From positions 186,001 to 250,000 of the forward strand of contig NZ_FRCQ01000003.1 of the NCBI RefSeq assembly GCF_900142965.1: a DNA stretch of 64,000 nt, given 5' to 3'. Of this stretch, positions 45,002 through 53,203 are shown one piece after another. Every line of letters starts with the position of its first letter. Position 1 is the stretch's first letter. The notes beneath the pieces are model-generated. The model did no database searches and had not been told where the DNA came from. It saw nothing but the letters and a program-made list of their open reading frames with translations. The position numbers and the translations under genes were made by a program. The stretch is from Rhizobacter sp. OV335 (GTDB taxonomy: Bacteria; Pseudomonadota; Gammaproteobacteria; Burkholderiales; Burkholderiaceae_C).

Positions 45002-46761
45002 GCATCAGCCTGCAGCAACTGAACGAGGCGACGGTCGAGGGCTTCGTCGCGCTGCTCGACGGCGTCTACGAGCATTCGCCGTGGATCCCCGAGCGGGCCT
45101 TCGCGGCGGCGCCTTTCACCAGCCTGGCGCAGCTGAAGCACGCGCTGGTGCAGGTGGTGCGCGATGCCGGGCGCGACGAGCAGCTCGCGCTGGTGCGCGC
45201 CCACCCCGAGCTGGCCGGCAAGGCGAAGGTCGCGTTGACGCGCGAATCGGCCGGCGAGCAATCGGTGTCCGGCCTCACGCAGTGCACGCCGCAGGAGTTC
45301 TCGCGGCTGCAGGCGCTGAACGCGGCCTATGCGGCGCGCTTCGGCTGGCCCTTCATCCTGGCGGTGCGCGGCCCGCGCGGCAGCGGGCTCACGCGCACGC
45401 AGGTCATCGAGACCTTCGCGCGCCGCGTCGAAGGCCATGCCGATGTCGAACTGGCCGAGTGCCTGCGGCAAATCGACCGCATTGCCGAACTGCGCCTGGA
45501 CGACAAGTTCGGCAGCGAGCCGACGCTGGGCAACCAGGTCTGGGACTGCGCCGAGCTGCTCGCGCAGCACAGCGACCCGGGCTACGCCGAGCACGGCCAG
45601 TTGACGGTCACCTACCTGACCGAGGCGCACCTTGCCTGCCAGCGGCAGCTGGTGCGCTGGATGCACGATTGCGGCTTCGACGAGGTGTCGGTCGATGCGG
45701 TCGGCAACGTGGTCGGTGTCTACCAGGGCAGCGATCGCGCCGCGCCGCGCCTGCTGACCGGCTCGCACTTCGACACCGTGCGCAACGGCGGCCAGTACGA
45801 CGGCCGGCTCGGCATCCTCGTGCCGATGGTCTGCGTGCGCGAGCTGCAGCGCACCGGCCGGCGGCTGAAGCACGGCATCGAGGTGGTCGGCTTCGCGGAG
45901 GAAGAAGGCCAGCGCTACAAGGCCACCTTCCTCGGCTCGGGCGCGCTGATCGGGCAGTTCGACACCCGCTGGCTCGACCAGCAGGATGCCGACGGCATCG
46001 CGATGCGCGACGCGATGCGCACTGCCGGTCTCGACCCCGCGAAGATCCCCGCGCTGCAGCGCGACCCGGCGTGCTACCTCGGCTTCGTCGAGGTGCACAT
46101 CGAGCAGGGCCCGGTGCTCGACGAGCTCGACCTGCCGCTGGGGGTCGTCACCTCGATCAACGGCAGCGTGCGCTACCTCGGCGAGGTGATCGGCCTGGCC
46201 AGCCATGCCGGCACGACGCCGATGGACCGGCGCCGCGATGCCGCGACCGCGGTGGCCGAGCTGGCGCTGTACGTCGAGGAGCGCGCCGCCGCGCAGCCGA
46301 ACCTGGTCGGCACCGTCGGCATGCTGGGCGTGCCGAACGGCTCGATCAACGTCGTGCCCGGCCGCTGCGTGTTCAGCCTCGACCTGCGCGCCACCACCGA
46401 CGAGGCGCGCGATGCGCTGGCACGCGACGTGGTGGCCGAGCTGGAACGGATCTGCCGGCAGCGCGGCCTGCACCACACGCTCGAGGAGACGCTGCGTGCG
46501 TCGGCCGCGCCGAGCGCGCCGGCCTGGCAGCGGCGCTGGGAACGCGCGGTCGAGGCGAGCGGCCTGCCGGTGCACCGCATGCCCAGCGGCGCCGGCCACG
46601 ATGCGATGAAGCTGCACGAGGTGATGCCGCAGGCGATGCTGTTCCTGCGCGGCGGCAATTCCGGCATCAGCCACAACCCGCTGGAAACCATCACCAACCA
46701 CGACGCGCAGCTGTGCGTCGAGGCCTTCCAGCACCTGCTGGACCACCTGGAGACGACATGA
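44998..46761 (+). CDS. OHCU decarboxylase fused to Zn-dependent allantoate amidohydrolase
   Basis: The 587-residue product joins two enzymes. Residues 1-165 are OHCU decarboxylase (UraD), with HPELA (H69) and SAGEQSVSGL, giving S-allantoin. From about 175 on it is an M20-type amidohydrolase of the AllC/HyuC group, with GSHFDTVRNGGQYDGRLGI, FAEEEGQRY, FVEVHIEQGPVL and SHAGTTPMDRRRDA. The second half should release ammonia from allantoate. The fusion links the step before allantoinase to the one after it, with puuE separate. Translationally coupled on both sides by 4-bp overlaps. Hydantoinase-type carbamoylase is the alternative reading of the second domain. Confidence 0.9.
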   Translation: MSISLQQLNEATVEGFVALLDGVYEHSPWIPERAFAAAPFTSLAQLKHALVQVVRDAGRDEQLALVRAHPELAGKAKVALTRESAGEQSVSGLTQCTPQEFSRLQALNAAYAARFGWPFILAVRGPRGSGLTRTQVIETFARRVEGHADVELAECLRQIDRIAELRLDDKFGSEPTLGNQVWDCAELLAQHSDPGYAEHGQLTVTYLTEAHLACQRQLVRWMHDCGFDEVSVDAVGNVVGVYQGSDRAAPRLLTGSHFDTVRNGGQYDGRLGILVPMVCVRELQRTGRRLKHGIEVVGFAEEEGQRYKATFLGSGALIGQFDTRWLDQQDADGIAMRDAMRTAGLDPAKIPALQRDPACYLGFVEVHIEQGPVLDELDLPLGVVTSINGSVRYLGEVIGLASHAGTTPMDRRRDAATAVAELALYVEERAAAQPNLVGTVGMLGVPNGSINVVPGRCVFSLDLRATTDEARDALARDVVAELERICRQRGLHHTLEETLRASAAPSAPAWQRRWERAVEASGLPVHRMPSGAGHDAMKLHEVMPQAMLFLRGGNSGISHNPLETITNHDAQLCVEAFQHLLDHLETT

Positions 46762-47999
46762 GCGACGACACGTACGCGCGCCTCGATGCGTGGATCGACG
46801 CGCACTTCGACGAGCAGACCCGGTTCCTGCAAGCCTTGGTGCAGGTGCCCACCGACACGCCGCCGGGCAACAACGCGCCGCATGCGGAGCGCACCGCGGC
46901 CTTGCTGGCGGGCTTCGGTTTCGAGGCCGAGCAGCACGCGGTGCCGGGCGACGAGGTGCGCGCGGCCGGCATGGAGAGCATCACCAACCTGATCGTGCGT
47001 CGCCGCTACGGGAAGGGTGATGAGGGCCCGACCATCGCGCTGAACGCCCACGGCGACGTGGTGCCGCCCGGTGAAGGCTGGTCGCACGGGCCGTACAGCG
47101 GCGACATCGAGGACGGCAAGCTCTACGGCCGCGCATCGGCGGTCAGCAAGAGCGATTTCTCGACCTACGCCTTCGCGGTGCGCGCGCTCGAGGCGCTGGG
47201 CGTGCCGCTGAAGGGCGGCATCGAGCTGCACTTCACCTACGACGAGGAGTTCGGCGGCGAGCTCGGCCCCGGCTGGCTGCTGAAGCACGGCCTCACGAAG
47301 CCCGACCTGCTGATCGCCGCCGGCTTCAGCTACCAGGTGGTGACGGCGCACAACGGCTGCCTGCAGATGGAGGTGACGGTGCACGGCCGCATGGCGCATG
47401 CGGCGATTCCCGACACCGGCATCGACGCGCTGCAGGGCGCGGTCGCGCTGCTGAACGCGCTGTATGCGCAGAACGCGCTGTACCGGCAGGTCACGTCGAA
47501 GGTGCCGGGCATCCGCCACCCGTACCTCAATGTGGGGCGCATCGAGGGCGGCACCAACACCAACGTGGTGCCGGGCAAGGTGGTGCTGAAGCTCGACCGC
47601 CGGATGATCCCGGAAGAGAACCCGGTCGAGGTCGAAGCGGCGCTGCGGAAGGTGATCGCCGACGCGGCGGCGCAGGTGCCGGGCATCACCGTCGAGATCC
47701 GCCGCTTGCTGCTGGCGCGGGCGCTGCAGCCGCTGCCGGGAAACCGGCCGCTGGTCGAGGCGTTGCAGCGGCATGGCGAGGCGGTGTTCGGCGAGCCGAT
47801 CCCCACCTCGGGCTCGCCGCTGTACACCGACGTGCGGCTGTACAGCGAGCGCGGCATCCCGGCGGTGATCTACGGCGCCGGGCCGCGCACGGTGTTCGAG
47901 AGCAATGCGAAGCGGGCCGACGAGCATGTGGTGCTCGAGGACCTGCGGCGGGCGACCCGGGTGGTGGCGCGCGCCTTGCATGACCTGCTGACAGGCTGA
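46758..47999 (+). CDS. M20-family metallohydrolase of the purine operon
   Basis: The 413-residue protein is of the ArgE/DapE/CPG2 fold: ALNAHGDVVPPGEGWSHGPYSG carries the His-x-Asp zinc ligand, TYDEEFGGE the catalytic glutamate, and a dimerisation domain is inserted between. It has no signal peptide. The ATGA overlap with the fusion gene shows it is cotranslated with the pathway. Likely substrates are ureidoglycolate, ureidoglycine or another N-carbamoyl product of allantoate; the precise reaction is not deducible. Confidence 0.85.
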   Translation: MSDDTYARLDAWIDAHFDEQTRFLQALVQVPTDTPPGNNAPHAERTAALLAGFGFEAEQHAVPGDEVRAAGMESITNLIVRRRYGKGDEGPTIALNAHGDVVPPGEGWSHGPYSGDIEDGKLYGRASAVSKSDFSTYAFAVRALEALGVPLKGGIELHFTYDEEFGGELGPGWLLKHGLTKPDLLIAAGFSYQVVTAHNGCLQMEVTVHGRMAHAAIPDTGIDALQGAVALLNALYAQNALYRQVTSKVPGIRHPYLNVGRIEGGTNTNVVPGKVVLKLDRRMIPEENPVEVEAALRKVIADAAAQVPGITVEIRRLLLARALQPLPGNRPLVEALQRHGEAVFGEPIPTSGSPLYTDVRLYSERGIPAVIYGAGPRTVFESNAKRADEHVVLEDLRRATRVVARALHDLLTG

Positions 48000-48025
48000 A
48001 AGGCCCGACCCACCGGAGACTGTGC

Positions 48026-49045
48026 ATGTTCGCTCGCCTGCTGGCCCTCGTCACCGCCTTCCTCGCGCAGGTTGCCATCGCCCAGGAGACCCCCGTCAAG
48101 TTCCAGCTCGACTGGCGCTTCGAAGGCCCGGCGGCGATGTTCCTGGTGCCGGCCGCGAAGGGCTACTTCAAGGCCGAGAAGCTCGACGTCACGATCGACG
48201 CCGGCAACGGCTCGGGCGGCGCCGTCGCGCGGGTCGCGTCGGGCGCGTACGACATGGGCTTCGCCGACCTCGCGGCGCTGATGGAGTTCCACGCCAACAA
48301 CCCGACCGCGCCGAACAAGCCGGTGGCGGTGATGATGGTCTACAACAACACGCCGGCCGCGGTGCTGGCGCTGAAGAAGTCCGGCATCAAGGCGCCGGCC
48401 GACCTGAACGGCAAGAAGCTCGGCGCGCCGGTGTTCGATGCCGGCCGCAAGGCCTGGCCGATCTTCGCGAAGGCCAACGGCATCGGCACCGTGGCCTGGA
48501 CCGCGATGGACCCGCCGCTGCGCGAGACCATGCTGGTGCGCGGCGACATCGACGCGATCACCGGCTTCTCGTTCACCTCGCTGCTGAACCTGGAGGCGCG
48601 CGGCGTGAAGGCCGACGACGTGGTCGTGCTGCCGTACCCGCAGTACGGCGTGAAGCTGTACGGCAACGCGGTCATCGTGTCGCAGGAGTTCCTGAAGAAG
48701 AACCCGGACGCGGTGAAGGCCTTCCTGCGCGCGTTCACCAAAGGCATGAAGGACGTGGTAGCCGATCCGGCCGCAGCGGTCGCGACCGTGAAGGCGCGCG
48801 ACGGCATCGTCAACGAGGCGCTGGAACTGCGGCGCCTGAAGCTCGCGCTCGATGCGACGGTGCTGACCGCCGATGCGCGGGCCGAGGGCTTCGGCGCGGT
48901 GCTGGCGCCGCGGCTGAGCCTGATGGCCAGCCAGGTGTCCGACGCGTTCGGCACCAAGGAGCGCGTGAACCCGGCGGCGGTGTGGAGCGACGCCTACCTG
49001 CCCGATGCAACCTCGCGCAACATCTTCGCGGTCGCGCGCAAGTGA
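48026..49045 (+). CDS. NMT1/TauA-like ABC substrate-binding protein
   Basis: The 339-residue precursor has a signal peptide cleaved near AIAQ and a periplasmic binding domain of the NMT1/SsuA-TauA type (KFQLDWRFEGPAAMFLVPAAKGYFKAEKLDV; later ASGAYDMGFADLAALMEF). It is the first component of a transporter whose ATPase (50488) and permease (51306) follow after two intervening genes. The context suggests import of a purine-degradation compound such as allantoin, hydantoin or a pyrimidine; this is inference. Confidence 0.9.
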   Translation: MFARLLALVTAFLAQVAIAQETPVKFQLDWRFEGPAAMFLVPAAKGYFKAEKLDVTIDAGNGSGGAVARVASGAYDMGFADLAALMEFHANNPTAPNKPVAVMMVYNNTPAAVLALKKSGIKAPADLNGKKLGAPVFDAGRKAWPIFAKANGIGTVAWTAMDPPLRETMLVRGDIDAITGFSFTSLLNLEARGVKADDVVVLPYPQYGVKLYGNAVIVSQEFLKKNPDAVKAFLRAFTKGMKDVVADPAAAVATVKARDGIVNEALELRRLKLALDATVLTADARAEGFGAVLAPRLSLMASQVSDAFGTKERVNPAAVWSDAYLPDATSRNIFAVARK

Positions 49046-49050
49046 GCCCG

Positions 49051-49572
49051 TCAGGGCACCACGGCCGAGACCTGGAACATCAGCGCCGAGTTGCCCAGCA
49101 CGTTGACCTGCGTCGACACGGTGGGCGTCAGCTGCCAGCCGACCGTCAGCACCAGCCCGGGCGAGAAGCCCTTGTAGTTCAGCGGCACCTTGTCGTCGAA
49201 CGGCGGCTTGTAGCCGTAGATCAGGCCGGCGGTCCACTGCGCGTAAAGCCGGTTCCACTCGCTGAAATCGGTCAGCCGCTGGCCGACGTAGGCATAGGCG
49301 CTCGGCTGCCCGAACGAATTGCTGAAGTAGGTGAAGCCCGAGACCACGCCGTTCGGCCGCTCGCGCTCGACCCCCACCATCCACACGTAGTGGTGGTCGG
49401 GGTCGCGCGAGTAGTGGTAGGTCGCCGGCGAATACATCAGGCGCCAGACATCCTCACTTACAGTGGCCGGCGGCGCTTCGGGCGCGTCAGGGGCAGCGGG
49501 TACGGTTTGCGCAGGGGTGCAGATCGACACGCCGCAGGCGCACACGGCAGACGCCAGGGCAGGAAACTTCAT
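49051..49572 (-). CDS. Outer-membrane beta-barrel-like small exported protein
   Basis: The 173-residue precursor has a signal peptide (MKFPALASAVCACGVSI region) and a mature body of alternating hydrophobic strands rich in Tyr, Phe, Trp and Gly (YVWMVGVERERPNGVVSGFTYFSNSFGQPSAYAYVGQRLTDF region), which looks like a small barrel. Homologues are often labelled sn-glycerol-3-phosphate transporter in databases; I do not adopt that name. Its ATG overlaps the divergent lipoprotein start within the same CATG at 49570-49573. Function unknown. Confidence 0.7.
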   Translation of the reverse strand: MKFPALASAVCACGVSICTPAQTVPAAPDAPEAPPATVSEDVWRLMYSPATYHYSRDPDHHYVWMVGVERERPNGVVSGFTYFSNSFGQPSAYAYVGQRLTDFSEWNRLYAQWTAGLIYGYKPPFDDKVPLNYKGFSPGLVLTVGWQLTPTVSTQVNVLGNSALMFQVSAVVP

Positions 49573-50491
49573 GGCGCTGATTGTCGCGAACTCTCGACCT
49601 GGTTTTTGGAGGCAGGCATCCAGGCTTGTCGGATGGCTGTGCGCATCGGTGTCATGCGTTGTCATGCTGCAAGGCTGTGCGTGGTGGGACCTGAAGCAAA
49701 GGCAATGGGTGTTCCGGCCCTCGCCGGGGCAGCCGGCCGAGTTCGCGCTGCGGCCGGGCGACCTGTCGTATGCGGTGGCGGTGCCTGGGGCAACACCCGG
49801 GATGCAGGACCGGCTGCAGCTGTGGTGGATGCCGAACGCCGACCCGCAGGCACCGACACTGCTGTACCTGCACGGCACCTTTCGCGCGCTCTACCGCAAC
49901 CTGCCGAAGATCGACGCGCTGCGCGACGCCGGCTTCTCGGTGCTGGCGGTCGACTACCGCGGCTGGGGCGAGAGCACGCCGCTGATCCCGTCGGAATCGA
50001 CGATCCTGGCCGATGCCGACAGCGCGTGGGCCGAGCTGGTGAAGCACCAGCCCGATCCGGGGCGGCGCGTGATCTTCGGGCATTCGATGGGCGGCGGCGT
50101 GGCGGTTGACCTCGCGAGCCGCCAGCACGCCGGGCGCGACTACGGCGGCCTGATCCTGGAGTCGACCTTCACGCGGCTGCCGGACGTGGCCGCCGAGCTC
50201 GGCGTGGTCGGCACGATGGTCTCGTGGCTCGCGACCGAGAAGTTCGATTCGGTAGCCAAGATCGGCCGCATCGACGCCCCGATCCTGATCATGCACGGCA
50301 GCGCCGACGACACGGTGCCGGTGACGCTGGGCCGCGCGCTGCGCGATGCGGCGCCGGCCGGCACGCGCTGGGTCGAGTTCAGCGGCGGCTCGCACAGTCG
50401 CTTGCACGACGACGACCCGGCGCTGTACCGCGAGGCGGTCAAGTCGTTGATCTCGCGCCTCGCCCCCTCGTCACCGCCTGCCTCCCGATGA
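49571..50491 (+). CDS. Alpha/beta-hydrolase lipoprotein
   Basis: The 306-residue protein begins with a lipoprotein signal (lipobox VMLQGC) and has an alpha/beta-hydrolase fold: the oxyanion region LLYLHGTFR, nucleophile motif GHSMGGG, an aspartate in HGSADDTVP and a histidine in GGSHSRLHD. The catalytic Ser-Asp-His triad is therefore complete. ATG at 49571 overlaps the divergent start at 49572, with AGGAA upstream. Its stop overlaps the ABC ATPase start by 4 bp (ATGA), so it is translated together with the transporter. Substrate is unknown; a role in releasing a transported compound is speculative. Confidence 0.85.
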   Translation: MALIVANSRPGFWRQASRLVGWLCASVSCVVMLQGCAWWDLKQRQWVFRPSPGQPAEFALRPGDLSYAVAVPGATPGMQDRLQLWWMPNADPQAPTLLYLHGTFRALYRNLPKIDALRDAGFSVLAVDYRGWGESTPLIPSESTILADADSAWAELVKHQPDPGRRVIFGHSMGGGVAVDLASRQHAGRDYGGLILESTFTRLPDVAAELGVVGTMVSWLATEKFDSVAKIGRIDAPILIMHGSADDTVPVTLGRALRDAAPAGTRWVEFSGGSHSRLHDDDPALYREAVKSLISRLAPSSPPASR

Positions 50492-51309
50492 ATCCACCGA
50501 TGCCGCCCTTCGTCGACTTCCGCAAGGTCTGGCTCGCCTACGACGACGAGTTGCTCGCGCGCCGCCAGTTCGCGGTCGAGGACATCTCGCTGCAGGCGCA
50601 GCCGGGCGAGTTCATCGCGATCGTCGGGCCCTCGGGCTGCGGCAAGTCGACCTTCATGAAGCTCGCGACCGGGCTGAAGCGGCCGTCGCAGGGCGCGGTG
50701 CTGGTCGACGGCCGCGAGGTCGCCGGCCCGCTGAAGATCACCGGCATGGCCTTCCAGGCACCGTCGCTGCTGCCGTGGCGCAGCACGCTGCGCAACGTGC
50801 TGCTGCCCTTGGAGATCGTCGAGCCGCACCGCTCGCAATTCCGCGCGCGCCGCGCCGAGTACGACGCGAAGGCGCGTGCGCTGCTGGCGAGCGTGGGCCT
50901 GGCGGGTTACGAGGACAAGTTCCCGTGGCAGCTGTCCGGCGGCATGCAGCAGCGCGCGTCGATCTGCCGCGCGCTGATCCATGAACCGAAGATGCTGCTG
51001 CTCGACGAGCCGTTCGGCGCGCTCGACGCGTTCACGCGCGAGGAGCTGTGGTGCACGCTGCGCGACCTGCAGGCGGCGCAGCGCTTCAACGTGATCCTGG
51101 TGACGCACGACCTGCGCGAGGCGGTGTTCCTCGCCGACACGGTGCACGTGATGAGCCGCGGCCCGGGGCGCATGCTGGTGCGCCGCGAGATCGGCTTCGA
51201 GCGGCCGCGCGACCTGGCGCTCACCTACACCCGCGAGTTCAGCGACGTGGTGCTCGAGCTGCGCGAGCACATCGGCAGCATCCGCCGCGCACCAGAGGCG
51301 GTGTCGTGA
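50488..51309 (+). CDS. ABC transporter ATP-binding protein (TauB/SsuB-like)
   Basis: The 273-residue ATPase carries Walker A GPSGCGKST, the Q-loop FQAPSLLPW, signature LSGGMQQRASICRAL and Walker B LLLDEPFGALD. Q-loop and signature are those of the TauB/SsuB nitrate-sulfonate-pyrimidine group. It starts inside the stop of the lipoprotein gene and its own stop overlaps the permease start (GTGA). It energises the importer together with the binding protein at 48026. Confidence 0.94.
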   Translation: MNPPMPPFVDFRKVWLAYDDELLARRQFAVEDISLQAQPGEFIAIVGPSGCGKSTFMKLATGLKRPSQGAVLVDGREVAGPLKITGMAFQAPSLLPWRSTLRNVLLPLEIVEPHRSQFRARRAEYDAKARALLASVGLAGYEDKFPWQLSGGMQQRASICRALIHEPKMLLLDEPFGALDAFTREELWCTLRDLQAAQRFNVILVTHDLREAVFLADTVHVMSRGPGRMLVRREIGFERPRDLALTYTREFSDVVLELREHIGSIRRAPEAVS

Positions 51310-52073
51310 CGCGCCGCCAGCGTGAGCGCCTCGCGCCGTGGCTGCTGCTGGCCGCGGTGCTGCTGGGGTGGGAGCTGGCGTGCCGCGGCTTCGGCATCTC
51401 CGATTTCATCTTCCCGAGCCCGTCGCGCATCGCGCAGCAGCTGTGGGAGTTCCATGCGGTCATTGCCGCGCATGCATGGCGTACGTTCTGGGTCACGATG
51501 CTGGGCTTCGGGCTGGCGATCGTCGTCGGCGTGCTGCTGGGCGTGCTGGTCGGCAGCTCGCGGCTGGCGTATGCGGCGATGTACCCGCTGATGACGGCCT
51601 TCAATGCGCTGCCGAAGGCCGCGTTCGTGCCGATCCTCGTCGTGTGGTTCGGCATCGGGGTCGGGCCGGCGGTGCTGACGGCGTTCCTGATCTCGTTCTT
51701 TCCGATCACGGTCAACATCGCGACCGGGCTCGCGACGCTGGAGCCGGAGCTGGAAGACGTGCTGCGCGTGCTCGGCGCGCGGCGCACCGACGTGCTGCTG
51801 AAGGTCGGCCTGCCGCGCTCGATGCCGTATTTCTACGCTTCGCTGAAGGTCGCGATCACGCTGGCCTTCGTCGGCACGACGGTGTCGGAGATGACGGCCG
51901 CCAACGAGGGCATCGGCTACCTGCTGATCTCGGCCGGCTCGTCGATGCAGATGGGGCTGGCGTTCGCCGGACTGGTGGTGGTGGGCGCGATGGCGATGGG
52001 GATGTACGAGCTGTTCGCGGTGGTCGAGCGGCGCACGACGGGGTGGGCGCATCGGGGGGCGAACGCGGCGTGA
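51306..52073 (+). CDS. ABC transporter permease (TauC/SsuC-like)
   Basis: The 255-residue protein has about six membrane segments and the EAA-like cytoplasmic loop ELEDVLRVLGARRTDVLLKVGLPRSMPYF. GTG at 51306 overlaps the ATPase stop by 4 bp. Together with the genes at 48026 and 50488 it makes a complete TauABC-type importer. The gene ends 17 bp before a palindromic repeat block. Confidence 0.92.
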   Translation: MTRRQRERLAPWLLLAAVLLGWELACRGFGISDFIFPSPSRIAQQLWEFHAVIAAHAWRTFWVTMLGFGLAIVVGVLLGVLVGSSRLAYAAMYPLMTAFNALPKAAFVPILVVWFGIGVGPAVLTAFLISFFPITVNIATGLATLEPELEDVLRVLGARRTDVLLKVGLPRSMPYFYASLKVAITLAFVGTTVSEMTAANEGIGYLLISAGSSMQMGLAFAGLVVVGAMAMGMYELFAVVERRTTGWAHRGANAA

Positions 52074-52090
52074 TGGACTGCGCACACATC

Positions 52091-52184
52091 CCGTTCGTCC
52101 TGAGCCTGTCGAAGGACTGCCCTGAGCTTGTCGAAGGGTTCCTCGCGCGGCACCGGGGCTTCGACAGGCTCAGCCCGAACGGGG
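52091..52184. repeat. Palindromic intergenic repeat, copy 2 (between convergent genes)
   Basis: A shorter member of the family seen at 26500 and 57999. It begins CCGTTCGTCCTGAGC, contains TGTCGAAGG and TTCGACAGGCTCAG, and ends CCGAACGGGG. It again lies between convergent genes, the permease and the racemase. Confidence 0.85.
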
Positions 52185-52191
52185 AGAGGGT

Positions 52192-52929
52192 TCAGCCTGC
52201 CGGTGACCATGGCGCAGCCAGCCCCACATAGTCCTTGCGCAACGGCGCCGCGTAGTCCCCGCGCTTGCTCGTCCCCAGCCTCATCGCGACCAGCCCTTCG
52301 GCCAGCTTGACCGCGGCCGCGACGCCATCCACCACCGGCACGCCCAGCTCGGCCTGCAGCCGCGCGCACAGGTCGGCCATCCCCGCGCACCCCAGCACGA
52401 TCGCGCCGGAGCGGTCGCGCTCCAGCGCCTGCCGTGCGCTCGCCAGGATGCGTGCATAGGCGTCGCTCGCCGGGTCGTCGAGTTCCAGCACCGCGATGTC
52501 GGTGCCGTGGATGCCGCGGCAGCGTCGCTCGAAGCCGTACTGCAGCACCAGGTGCTCGGCGATCACGCAGGTGCGCGTCAGCGTCGTGACGACCGAGAAG
52601 CCGGTGGCCAGCAGCGATGCGCAATGGAACGCCGCCTCCGCGATGCCGATCACCGGCCCGCGCGCGAGCTCGCGCGCGGCGTGCAGCCCCGGGTCGCCGA
52701 AGCAGGCGATGACGTGCGCATCGGCGCCGCCCCGCTCACCGGCACGCACCTGTTCGGTCACCCCGGCGGCGGCCCACACGTCGTCGTGGTGCCCCTCGAT
52801 CGACGGTGCACCAAAGCTCGGCTGCACCGCATCGATCACGGTGCCGGGCGCGGCCACCGCGCGCGCGGCCTCGCCGATCTTGGCGGTCATCGACGCGCTG
52901 GTATTGGGGTTGATCACGCGGATCTTCAT
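52192..52929 (-). CDS. Asp/Glu/hydantoin-family racemase, likely allantoin or hydantoin racemase
   Basis: The 245-residue protein is a cofactor-independent racemase of the hydantoin/allantoin group: INPNTSASMT at the N-terminus, CFGDPGL with the first catalytic cysteine, and IVLGCAGMADL with the second. In the purine island it would interconvert allantoin enantiomers so that the allantoinase can use all of it. It is transcribed away from a perfect palindrome at 52955. Hydantoin racemase of unrelated specificity remains possible. Confidence 0.88.
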   Translation of the reverse strand: MKIRVINPNTSASMTAKIGEAARAVAAPGTVIDAVQPSFGAPSIEGHHDDVWAAAGVTEQVRAGERGGADAHVIACFGDPGLHAARELARGPVIGIAEAAFHCASLLATGFSVVTTLTRTCVIAEHLVLQYGFERRCRGIHGTDIAVLELDDPASDAYARILASARQALERDRSGAIVLGCAGMADLCARLQAELGVPVVDGVAAAVKLAEGLVAMRLGTSKRGDYAAPLRKDYVGLAAPWSPAG

Positions 52930-52954
52930 CGTCGGCTCCTCGGGTCAGAGGGCT

Positions 52955-52970
52955 GCTTTGTATACAAAGC
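52955..52970. promoter_or_regulatory. Perfect 16-bp palindrome, GntR-type operator
   Basis: GCTTTGTATACAAAGC is a perfect palindrome with a GTATAC core like that at 43286. It lies upstream of the racemase gene in the spacer shared with the PotABCD-like operon. A site for the GntR regulator at 57276 is likely. Confidence 0.8.
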
Positions 52971-53094
52971 GGGCCCGGGTATCGTGATCAGCTGAGCAAG
53001 TCGTGCGCCCGTTCCAAGGCGTGCGGTCGCCCCAAAACCGGGCAGAGGCCGACGACAAGCAGCGCACTTGGTGCGAGCCGCGAGCCAAGCGGAC

Positions 53095-53176
53095 GCCGCG
53101 GAACCGGCTCCGCCGGGCCGCTGGCGGCGCCCCCTGGGGGGAGGCGCCGAAGGCGCTTCGGGGGGAGCGTCATCTG
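53095..53176. repeat. GC-rich nested inverted-repeat element
   Basis: The segment carries several adjoining hairpins: CCGGCTCCGCCGG, then GGCGCC with runs of C and G around CCCCCTGGGGGG, then GGCGCCGAAGGCGC. Similar elements occur in many Burkholderiales intergenic regions, in my recollection. It probably represents a dispersed repeat and may interrupt the promoter region. Confidence 0.5.
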
Positions 53177-53182
53177 GCACAT

Positions 53183-53196
53183 GCTTTGCATACAGC
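53183..53196. promoter_or_regulatory. Imperfect GntR-type half-palindrome before the PotABCD-like operon
   Basis: GCTTTGCATACAGC keeps the left arm and centre of the palindrome at 52955. It lies eight bases before the ATP-binding protein start codon, so a bound regulator would block the operon. Confidence 0.5.
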
Positions 53197-53203
53197 CGGA
53201 TCC

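Noticed and set aside
49051-49572. Database-style name sn-glycerol-3-phosphate transporter for the barrel-like protein
   Set aside because: Nothing in the sequence supports that activity; the strand pattern only suggests a small outer-membrane barrel.
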